Assembly: GCA_020740775.1 (NCBI GenBank) | Contig: JAHEWK010000054.1 | Coordinates: 1 to 39,658, forward strand | Origin: Ilyonectria destructans | Taxonomy: Eukaryota; Ascomycota; Sordariomycetes; Hypocreales; Nectriaceae | Length of the DNA: 39,658 nucleotides | Direction: 5' to 3' | Shown here: positions 1-8,416 of the stretch, piece by piece | Numbering within the stretch: position 1 is the first letter of the stretch | Layout of the letters: each line of letters begins with the position of its first letter | Translations under genes and position numbers: made by a program | The notes under the pieces: generated by a model | What the model was told of the DNA's origin: nothing | Seen by the model: the letters and a program-made list of their open reading frames with translations, nothing else | Database searches by the model: none

Positions 1-1757
1 GGCCAGCACGGTACCAAGAGCGTAAGACCTGACAAATGGCGATAATCTCAGCATCTAGGTTCGTACGCAACCCCGAGACCATCTTGCCAGCAGCTGAAAA
101 TAACCTCTCACACTCGGCTGACATCGGCTGGATCGTCAGGAAGTCCAAGGCCATCCTGGATAACCGAGGATATCTGCCTTGCTTAGTGATCCAGTAACCA
201 ATTGGATCACGAACGTTGCCGTCGCTGGCGTCACGATCCGTCTGCCACGCTTGGTACTCGTCACTCACAATAGCTGCTGCGTAGGCTGGTATTGAGTTTG
301 GCAGACGACTGTTCTTCTCGAAGGGATTGAAAAACCGAGGTCTTTTTGCTGGTGGCTCGTCGTCGCCTCTGCTGCTGCTGGTTCTAACCTCGAGATGAGC
401 GTAATCGGACAGCCAGACGTCGGCAACCATCTCTTTTGCCTTTTCAACCCAGCTAGGCTTATGAGCCCACGTTTCATCAAACCAGTCCCAACGATAAGCT
501 GGATGGAGCGCCATAGCCGTATAGTAGATGGGCGTCTCGTCCAGCCGCCGATAATATTCATCCAGCTTATCCCAAGCAAGGTTGATTCCGATGCGGAAGT
601 GCTCTGGATCAGAAAAATCAGCAGCAAGCTGCTTATATTCTTCCAGTGTGTTAAGCAGCAACTCATAGCCAAGCACCACGTCCCAGATATTGCCATAGGA
701 GCCAGTCCAGCCTTGCTTACGCCTGCGGATGTGTCCATCACCCTCAAGTGTCTTTACCACGGTCTCAAAAACAGTCAGAATAGCCTCCAAATGGTAAAGA
801 ACCTCCCAGTCTTTGTCCGTTAGCTGATTCTCGTCTCGGAGGATGCGTGGTTTTTTCGCCAACTTGGCTTGTGTCACTTGGCCAGTCTTTTTAGACCGAT
901 TTTCGTCCTCCCATTGCGCCTTATACTTGATCAGTAGGAGTTCGATAGAGGTTTTCAACCGTAGAGCCCTGCGGATCATGTAGAGTTGTGACAGCCAACG
1001 CGTGTCGTTGTCGATAATTAGCTTGAGTGGTTTCTTCGATCGGAGTTTAAGGGTGGTGGCGTGATTAATTTCGTCCTGTTAGATATACCGAGTTAATATG
1101 AGACGAATAGGATTTAGTTAAACCGCTTACCCTCTGGACCTCCTTGAACAAGTAAATCAGCCGGTGGCTAATACGCACATCAACTACGATATTGTGTAAC
1201 TTGCCAACTGGTCCTTTTTTGCGCCATTGAGCGTATTCAGTATCAGATAACGCTTCTGCGCCTGACAATTGCTTCTCGAACGCGTCGGCGTTTTTGCCAA
1301 ATAAGAGCGCCTTGGCTGACAAGTTAATTGTGTGGCCAATACAGCGTCCTCGGCGCAGTCGGCCATCGAACCCAAGTTCAGCACCAATGACCTCCATGGC
1401 AGTATCGTTGTTTTCAGCATTGTCGAGCGTGAAATAGCCAATCTTCTCTGGACTCACGCTAAGAGTGTGTAGGACGTCGAGAACCTCCCCACCGATCGTT
1501 GAGCCGAAGTGACGATGAGCCTCTGGAACCCCAATTATGATTTTGCATGGCCGATTCTTCTCATCTCTGAAAAAACAAGCAATGCCGTAGAGGGCAAGCT
1601 TATTTCGAGACGTCCAGCCATCAAATGAGATATGAAGCGCTCCAGGGGGGTTCCTCAGCACCTCGATAACCTTCTGCTTGTGGCGGTTATACTCTTGAAT
1701 GATCTTATATCGGACAGCCCTGGCACTCAAGTGGCGCGTTGGATCGAAACGGAGGGA
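1..1757 (-). pseudogene. hAT transposase, middle and C-terminal part
   Basis: This block holds the RNase H-like core and dimerisation domain of a hAT transposase. Visible motifs are ISFDGWTSRNKLALYG (first catalytic Asp), YFTLDNAENNDTAMEVIG (second Asp), RRGRCIGHTINL (the C-x2-H motif) and, after an intron, DNDTRW. At the C-terminus, YPRLSRMALDFLTIQPMSAE and ERLFSAAG form the hAT dimerisation region, still open at position 1. A 55-nt intron at 1076-1130 (GTAAGC donor, TTAAC branch, AACAG acceptor) joins the two halves in phase. The frame entering from 7524-8058 runs through the Gypsy target site to a stop near 1728; the conserved downstream frame is shifted by one base, probably a lost T in the ACTTGAG run near 1730. 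The gene is therefore dead twice, by the retrotransposon and by the frameshift. Confidence 0.8.
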
Positions 1758-1923
1758 TGTGACGGTACAAGGGCACGAACGAGGTCGAGTGCGACTTGGG
1801 TAAAATGATTGTTTACGAGGAGAGAAAGAGATTCCTAAGGAAAACTCTGACTTAAGCTATTTACACAATAAGTTAAATGAGACTATTCATAAAGTATGAA
1901 AGTCACGTGATCGTTCCCTCACA
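1758..1923 (-). repeat. LTR (3' LTR in element orientation)
   Basis: 166 bp, TGTGACGG...CCTCACA on the plus strand, base-for-base identical to 7358-7523. It contains the palindrome TCACGTGA near its right end, an E-box-like site for bHLH regulators, and a CT-rich tract (minus strand) upstream of GTAAACAAT. Confidence 0.96.
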
Positions 1924-1929
1924 TATGGT

Positions 1930-1937
1930 CCCCCCTT
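1930..1937 (-). promoter_or_regulatory. Polypurine tract of the Gypsy element
   Basis: On the minus strand AAGGGGGG lies 6 nt before the 3' LTR and overlaps the pol stop codon TAA. Its position and composition fit a plus-strand DNA primer site. Confidence 0.75.
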
Positions 1938-4900
1938 ACTCCATCGCTTCTGATTCTTCCACGTCTTGCTTGGCCTGCAGTCGAGCACTTTGCATTTCTT
2001 GTTTCGTTGGTCTGGGTTTGTTTTTGTGGCGCTTCTCGAACTCTTTGATGGCTACGTGAGCGTTGACGACGTTGTGCAGTGGCTCCCATGTTGCTTCCTC
2101 GAGGTCAAAGCCTCTCCATAGTATATGGTACTGGAAGCCCTTCTGTTTTGTGCGTTTTGAGTCCAGTATTGCTTCAATCGCCCAGAGTTTCTCCCCCTTT
2201 GCATCTAGCGTGATTGGTGGGGGTGGTGGGTTGTATTGGCCGGGGAGTGGGTCGTTTGGTGATGGTCGCAGGAGGTTGGTATGGAATGAATTGTGAATTG
2301 GATCTAATTCGTGTGGCAATTTTAGTTGGTAGGAGTGCGCGTTGAGTACGCGCTCGATTCGGAAAGGGCCAATGAACTTGTGATCCAGTTTGGGAATGGG
2401 TCTGGCTGAGTTGATATTGCGTGTGCTAAGTAGCACCATATCTCCAACCCGATACGCCGGCGCTGGTGATCTATTTGCGTTGGCGAATTGCTCTTGTGAG
2501 GCTTGAGCTGAGAGCAGGTTTGTCCGGAGTAGATCAGTGATCTCTTGCATCTTGGCGGCGAAGTTGTTGCCCTCGTTGCAGCGTTCTGCGAGGTCTTTGG
2601 ATGCTGCGCGTGGTATTGCTCGAGGGGGGCCAAAGCTCATTCGAGGGTGGTAGCCTGTGTTCGCAAAGAATGGGGACATTCCCGTTGAGTCGTTGACAAC
2701 ATTACGGGCTGCGAATTCGGCCAATGGGAGCCACTCGTCCCAATCGTCCTGAGCGAAGCTGACGTACTGGCGGAGATATTGCTCAAGGAATGAGTTAGCA
2801 ATTTCCGTCTGGCCGTCGGTTTCTGGGTGATAGGCTGTAGAAAGGCTAATGTTGGTCTGTAAACGGTGGCACACTGCTTTCCAGAATTCCGAGACGAAGA
2901 GTGGTCCTCTATCGGAGACAATTGAGTCGGGTAGTCCATGGAGTTTCCACACATCTCGTACGAAGAGCATTGCCAAGTCATGTGCTTTCATGTCGGTCCT
3001 GCAAGGCGTGAAATGCCTGTCCTTTGACAGCCTATCAACTACGACCATAATTGCGTTGAATCCACGGGCCGTAGGTTGAATTGGGCCAATGAAGTCAACA
3101 GATAGGTCTCTCCATCTTTGCAGGGGAATTGGGAGAGGTTTCAGCGTCCCCTGGTACCGCAACTGGGAGGTCTTGTTTCTCAGACATCCGTGGCAATTGC
3201 GTGTAAATTGTTTCGTATCGGCGCTGAGCCTTGGCCACCAGTAGGAGCGTGAGATGAGTTCGTATAGCTTGTTTTTTCCCGGGTGGCCTGATTCGACGCT
3301 GTCGTGAGCGATTTGGGTGAGAAGAGTCCGTAATTCGCCTTCGGGTACGTATAGCCTCTCTCGGAAATATAATCGGCCTTCATGTATCGCGCATTCCGAT
3401 AGAGAGACTTCCTTTGAGTGAGGGATGCCATGAGGTTTGAGCATCTCGTCCCTGATTTTCATCCACCATTCGTCATCTTCGTAACCCTTGTCGAGGAGTC
3501 TCGTGATCTTGTGGTCGATTGGTTCTGGTTGAATTTCGTCGAGAATAGCGGGGCAGAGCGCAATGTCTTGTTCCCAGCAGAGGTTTGCAAAGAGCTCTGA
3601 GAGCTCGGGGTCAAGCTTCATTTGTTCTTGTACGGAACGGTCGATGTTGTGAGGTTTAAGCAAGGATTGTTGTTGGTACTGGATGCGGTCGTCGTTTTCG
3701 TCTTTTGGTAAGTCTTGTGATCTCCGTGTAAGTGAGTCAGGTTTTCCGTTCTCTTTCCCTGGTATCGACTTGATAGCGAATTGAAACTGCGACAGGAATT
3801 CACTCCACCTGACTTGACGTCTTGAAAGTTGTTTGGTCGTCATGAAATATCGGAGGTTGGCATGGTCGGTGATAACTGTAATCGGGTGGTGTGTGCCTTG
3901 AAGTTCGGGTCTCCAGCATTCGAAGCAGCGTACAATAGCTAAAAGTTCTTTGTCGTAGATCTCGTAGTTGCATTCGGCGGGGTCGTATTTTTTGGACATG
4001 AAAGCCACTGGGTGCAGTACTCCCTGATCGTCTTCCTGGGAGAGGATACCTGAGGACACGAAATCGGAGGCATCGCATTCTACAAACACTTCTCTTGTAG
4101 GGTCAAAGTGTCTGAGGATTGGGGCTGACGTGAAACTGTTTTTGAGCATATCGAATGCCTCCTGGCAAGGCCGAGTCCAGTTCCACTTGGCGAGCTTCCG
4201 CGTCAAGGCAACAAGTGGTCGTACGATGCGTGAAAATCCTTTGATGAATCGTCTGTAAAAATTCGAGAAACCTAAGAAGGCCTGGACATCTTTTACGTTG
4301 ACAGGGGCTTCCCAGTTAACGAGACAATCGACTTTTTCTGGGTCCATTTGCACTCCAGTGGTTGAGATAATCATGCCCAGGTATTTCACTTCGGTCGTCT
4401 CGAATTCGCATTTTTTGACGTCAAGTTGTAGGCCTGCAGCTTCGAGTGCTTGAAGTACTAATTTGACGTGGAGTCTGTGGGAGGCGAGGTCATTCGAATA
4501 GATGAGAATGTCGTCGATGTAGGCGGTGCAATATCTGTCGAGGAATGGGCGTAAGACTTCGTTGATTCGAGCTTGAAACGTAGCTGGGGCGTTTGATAGT
4601 CCAAAAGGCATCACCATGCTCTCGAAGAGGCCATATCTTGTGTTGAATGCCGTCATCCACTCCTGACCCTCCTTCATGCGTATTCGGTTAAACGCCGCGA
4701 CAACATCGAGTTTGGTGAAATACTTGGCTTGGCTTAGCTGGGAAAGGGTCTCCTGGATTAATGGCAGTGGGTATCTGTTCTTGATGGTTATGGCATTAAG
4801 TGCTCGGTAGTCCACGCAAAAGCGAAGGCCACCTCCCGGTTTTTTCGCAAATAACACTGGCGAGGCTGCTGGTGACGTGCTAGCACGTATGAAACCCTTG

Positions 4901-5996
4901 TCAAGGTTTTCCTGAAGGAATTTCCGGAGGACGAGAAGCTCGTCTTCGGACATCCCGTACAGAGGTCCATGGGGTGGAGTTGTGCCAGGTTGAAGTTCAA
5001 TTTCGTGGTCGCAGTCTCGGTGGGGGGGAAGTTTATCTGCCTCGGACTGGTCAAAGACTTTGAGAAATTCGTGGTAGTGATGGGGGACTTTTGTTGTTGG
5101 ATCGATCAAGGTTTTAGGTTCTAGAGCTTTGCGTATATCTTCCAGTGATGCCCCTGAGAGGTACATCTCGGCAGCCATCTCCCGGTGTCGAAGGTCTTGT
5201 CGGTTCTGGCGTTGAGGGGAGGAGTGGTTATCTTGAAATCGGAGCTCTCGCTCCATCTTTTGTGTGTTGGTGAGTGCGGAATCGAATCGGGGTGTTCTGG
5301 CCTCTGCGAATGTGGATACTTCGGTGATTACCCCGAGTTCCGCCAGTCTTCGGTCAATCTCGTAAAGTGACAGTGAGAATATAGCCACATCACGTTTTTC
5401 AGCTAAGAAATGAAACGCGGCTGCGCCAACTCTCCGGGGAAGTGGTGGGCGTGGAAGCGTTGACGTAGTAGCTGAGATTGAAAGGGGGCAGGTTCCGGCG
5501 ACTGGCAATTGGAGGTATCCTTTCGTCAAACAGTGCGTTCGGCAGTGATCGGATTTGAAGGTTACGATATTCTCGCTCCAATTCACGTCAGGGTTGTGAT
5601 CGGTCAACCAAGGCTTTCCGAGGATGATATCGTACTTCCCGAGCTTCGTCACGTAGAAGAGCATCTTTTCCTTATGCCCTTTGATGTCCATGTTAAGTTT
5701 CGCCACATGGGTGATATCGCCAGCCGAGGAAGGTCTTCCATCGACTACATTCAGCCGGCGACGAGTTCGTAGTTTGTATAGTGTGAATTTGTTTGTGTGC
5801 GCAAAAGATTCGTCTATAAATCCTTTTCCGGTAGCACCGGAGTCAAGCATGGAGTTGGTTTTGATTGAGCTTGCATTATTGTCTTCAGTTAGAGTGCATG
5901 GTAATAGCAAGTGAGCTTGATTGGTGTCTAGAGAAGAGAGCTGTAGGTCGGCCTTTTTCTTGCGTCTCCTGCGGCGACTTCCGTCGGAGACTATGC
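1936..5996 (-). CDS. Gypsy Pol polyprotein (PR-RT-RH-IN-chromodomain)
   Basis: The frame is open from the gag overlap (about 5996) to a TAA at 1936; there is no convincing ATG, so it is probably made as Gag-Pol by -1 frameshifting. Counting from the codon at 5910: aspartic protease motif MLDSGATG (Asp about 23); reverse transcriptase with VDYRALN, LDVVAAF, MPFGLSNAPATFQ and YIDD at about 464-467; RNase H with VECDASDF near 611; an integrase zinc finger of His 869, His 876, Cys 906 and Cys 909; and a catalytic triad in DFIGP (939), VSDRG (1000) and TEIANS (1036), a DD35E spacing. A chromodomain near 1235-1285 (ILWRGFDLEEATWEPLHNV) ends the protein and would target insertion to marked chromatin. 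All catalytic residues are present. Confidence 0.93.
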
Positions 5997-6002
5997 TTTT
6001 TT
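5991..6002 (-). other. Gag-Pol overlap with A6-G slippery run (-1 frameshift)
   Basis: Gag ends GAG AAA AAA GCA TAG on the minus strand. The pol frame is the -1 frame and opens at the same AAAAAAG run, so a single -1 slip here produces Gag-Pol. The run is not a perfect X-XXY-YYZ heptamer in the gag frame, so the mechanism is inferred. Confidence 0.55.
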
Positions 6003-7145
6003 CTCCTTGTTGTTCCAGGGGGCCGTGGGGCAGACGTGGGGTTTATGGTCCGGAGAATTGCACCAGTTACAGAGTCCATGGGCTGTGCAATAGGCCCTGC
6101 GCGCTTCCTTTTCTTCAAGGGTTCGGGGTTTACGCCCGGAAGCCACGTCTTTGGCCCCCCAGGAGGCGGCGCTCAAATCCATGGCGTCTCCTCCGTTCGT
6201 AGTTGTCGGGGTTTGGGATCCAGATGCGGCGGAGACCGTGCCAGTAGAGGTGTTGTTGTTGTTGCTGGGCTTCTTCTTATAATAGTCGCCATTGAGCTGG
6301 CGACATTCGCTGTCGCATTGCCTGACGAGTTCGATGAATTCCGCCAAAGTGGTAGGCGTGGATTTAAGGACCACAAGTCTCTATATGATATCGGGATGGA
6401 GAGCACGCTTCAAGTGGGAGATCAAGGATTTGTCTTCGAATTCGGTGAGCTTGGCGACGGCAATCCAGTTAGGCAGGAAGCTTGCAAGTGGCTTATGCCC
6501 TTGTTTCATGTCGTATATCTCCTGTTGTGCACTGGCGGCCGGGTCAGCATCACCGTAAACTGTCTTCAAGGTTGTGATAATAGCTTCGACGTTCGTAAAC
6601 TTGACTATTCCGTGTGATACGTTGTAGCTGACTTGGGCGTGGGCGTCTCCACTAAGGCACGAAATGACGAACCCCATTCGTTCCGTTTCGTCTGTCCACC
6701 AGTCTCTGTTCATGTGTAATTTGAGCTCGAGTTTCTGTAAGAATTCCGGCAATTCTTTCGGGTTGTCTCCATTAAATGGATCTGGTTTGGGGTGTTCGGC
6801 GGAGCGTTGGCGATGGCTTCCTCCTGTGGCAGCTATTGCCTTGTATGCCTCTATTTGTCCTGCCATGTGGGAGATTGTATCGTCTTTGTCGTTCGATTCC
6901 ATGAGGGAGTTGCTTAGGCGAGTTTGGAGGTCCTCTATTTCTGTACTTGTCGTCGCTGCCGAGGCACGTAGAGAATCGATTACCGCTTGCATACTGTAGG
7001 CGGCGTTGCATACGAGGAAGACTTCTTTCATGAGACTGGTTGGGTTGGATGCGAAGGCCTTTCGGAACGTTTCCTCGGTGTTGCTGGCGCTGAGGAGGGG
7101 GCAGGGAGGTACTCGATCGATGGGAGTGGGGGCAGCGTTAACCAT
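5991..7145 (-). CDS. Gypsy Gag, interrupted by one TAG codon
   Basis: The nucleocapsid/capsid precursor of the chromovirus. The ATG at 7143-7145 (MVNAAPTPIDR) is the likely start, because the frame upstream runs into the LTR without another Met. A coiled region and the capsid-like segment PFNGDNPKELPEFLQKLELK (retrotransposon gag family) are followed, after the stop codon, by a CCHC zinc knuckle CNWCNSPDHKPHVC near the C-terminus, which binds RNA. An in-frame TAG at 6381-6383 splits the protein into about 254 codons and a distal part containing the knuckle. Both parts are in the same frame, so this is a single nonsense change. It may inactivate the copy, or be read through or be a sequence error. 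Confidence 0.85.
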
Positions 7146-7347
7146 GGCGTTATTGACTTGACGGTGGCGGCTATGGCGTGGGTGGAGTTGGTTTGGGTTG
7201 GTTTGGGTTGGTTTGGTTGGCGGAGGGAGAGAGGTGAAAACTCTACTTGCAGGGGTGTTGGGGTGAGGTTTTGGTACAATGGTGACGTTTGGGGGGGAAC
7301 TGGCGATATTCACGTCGAGGACAGTGATATACCGTGTCGTGGTACTG

Positions 7348-7356
7348 GTAAACAAT
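7348..7356 (-). promoter_or_regulatory. Candidate primer binding site, self-priming type
   Basis: On the minus strand the internal region starts one base after the 5' LTR with ATTGTTTAC. No TGG-type tRNA 3'-end complement is present. Instead the site is complementary to GTAAACAAT inside the LTR (7408-7416), which lies directly after a CT-rich tract where transcription could start. This layout resembles self-priming elements of the Tf1 type. Confidence 0.5.
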
Positions 7357-7357
7357 A

Positions 7358-7523
7358 TGTGACGGTACAAGGGCACGAACGAGGTCGAGTGCGACTTGGG
7401 TAAAATGATTGTTTACGAGGAGAGAAAGAGATTCCTAAGGAAAACTCTGACTTAAGCTATTTACACAATAAGTTAAATGAGACTATTCATAAAGTATGAA
7501 AGTCACGTGATCGTTCCCTCACA
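7358..7523 (-). repeat. LTR (5' LTR in element orientation)
   Basis: 166 bp identical to 1758-1923. Read on the minus strand it carries TCACGTGA, an A/T-rich TATA-like stretch (GTGTAAATAGC), a pyrimidine tract CTCTTTCTCTCCTC, and then GTAAACAAT, which is complementary to the primer site. This is the promoter-bearing LTR. Confidence 0.96.
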
Positions 7524-8058
7524 AGGGACTCAAATAGTCGAAGATTTCTCGGAGGATGGGGTTCTCGGCGAAGGAAAAGGACTGGTTGCTACTGACGATT
7601 AACTCGACTAGCATACGCTGAAAGTGTTGCTTATCAAAGCGTGAGATGAAGTTATTCGCGATATTCTGTTCCGTAGGCTTGTTGACGTCCAGTTTCAAAA
7701 CAGAGGCAATAGTCGGCTGGTTCGATTTCAGTGCGCCTTCGGATTTCAGCTGTACTGTACTCTTTTTCTCTCCCTCTGGTGCTGGTGTTTTGTGTTCACG
7801 CCATAGGTGATTTGCTGCGTTCTGGAGACCTGAAGAGGTAAAACTCGCGATAATGGGACGATTTCCGAGGATACAGTCCTTGCAAGCCCATTTGCGTAAG
7901 CCATGACGTTGAATATCATAGCCAAAGTCCCACAGCCAAGAGCTAGTATCACGAGCGCGTTCTGACCAATTCCAGCCTCTGAAATGGCGAAAAAGACGGT
8001 CTTCGAGCTGCTGTTGTTGGCCTGGTTGGCCTGGTTGGCCTGGCTGGTTGGCTGACAT
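7524..8058 (-). pseudogene. hAT transposase, N-terminal part with BED zinc finger
   Basis: It begins at an ATG at 8056-8058 (MSANQPGQPGQPGQQQQ), just downstream of a T-rich run. A BED-type DNA-binding zinc finger follows: WACKDC, then NAANHLWREH (C-x2-C ... H-x4-H), about residues 45-85. The segment NPILREIFDYLSP, typical of the region before the hAT catalytic core, is cut at 7524 by the Gypsy element. Allowing for the duplicated AGGGA, the frame continues a few codons into the 1-1757 block before the frameshift described there. The N-terminal PGQ repeats are low complexity. Confidence 0.8.
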
Positions 8059-8254
8059 CAATTTTTTTTTTTGGCAAAAACAAAGCAGGAAATCTGTAGA
8101 AAACGCACTCAATAGGGGTAGTTTCTCGTCTAATATTATTAGATTAGCTGTAGGGGTGATCGACCTCGGCTAACTTGGGTCCATGTACCTCGATTTAATA
8201 GGCAGTCATATACAAAAATAAGTACTATGAGCCATACAGGGTCAGGGAATATCC

Positions 8255-8397
8255 CACTGTACCTAAATCCACCTAAATCCACTCCATTACATCCACTTTC
8301 GTGTCCAAGTGTAGTGGATTATTACGTAATCTGAGCGCCGACAAGTGGATGTAATAGAGATGGGCCACTTATATGTGGTCCACGTGGATTTACAGTG
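8255..8397. repeat. hAT terminal/subterminal inverted-repeat region
   Basis: It starts with CACTGTACCTAAATCCACC and ends with CCACGTGGATTTACAGTG, which are imperfect inverted copies. In between lie several ATCCAC/GTGGAT units in both orientations. It could be the hAT right terminus with subterminal repeats, or a 143-bp MITE of its own. No clear 8-bp duplication flanks the 143-bp unit, which favours the first reading. Confidence 0.5.
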
Positions 8398-8416
8398 TAG
8401 TGGGTTCGAGCCTTGA

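Larger units (their letters stand above)
1758..7523 (-). mobile_element. Ty3/Gypsy chromovirus LTR retrotransposon, complete and young
   Basis: A 5766-bp element transcribed on the minus strand. It has two identical 166-bp LTRs with TG...CA ends (1758-1923 and 7358-7523) and a perfect 5-bp target duplication AGGGA at 1753-1757 and 7524-7528. Order in the element is LTR, primer site, gag with zinc knuckle, then protease, reverse transcriptase, RNase H, integrase and C-terminal chromodomain, polypurine tract, LTR. PR-RT-RH-IN order with a terminal chromodomain is diagnostic of chromoviruses. Identical LTRs and an open pol frame of about 4 kb indicate recent insertion. The only defect seen is an in-frame TAG in gag at 6381-6383. 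No strong sign of repeat-induced point mutation is visible. Confidence 0.95.
1..8397 (-). mobile_element. hAT DNA transposon, partial, split by a Gypsy insertion
   Basis: A class II hAT element read on the minus strand and running off the left edge. Its transposase lies in two blocks (7524-8058 and 1-1757) separated by a complete Gypsy element. The right terminus is probably near 8397, where CACTGTAAATCCACG (read inwards on the minus strand) resembles hAT terminal inverted repeats. Many copies of a GTGGAT/ATCCAC motif between 8255 and 8397 look like subterminal transposase-binding repeats. The left terminus and the 8-bp target duplication lie outside the window, so the boundary is an inference. 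Immediately beyond 8397 a Helitron helicase reading frame begins in mid-protein, which suggests that this hAT element inserted into the Helitron. Confidence 0.7.

Noticed and set aside
395..823. Plus-strand open frame of 142 codons
   Set aside because: It is the antisense shadow of the hAT transposase C-terminal exon, whose minus-strand reading carries conserved motifs.
5865..6617. Plus-strand open frame of 250 codons
   Set aside because: Antisense to the Gypsy gag/zinc-knuckle region; no recognisable domain.
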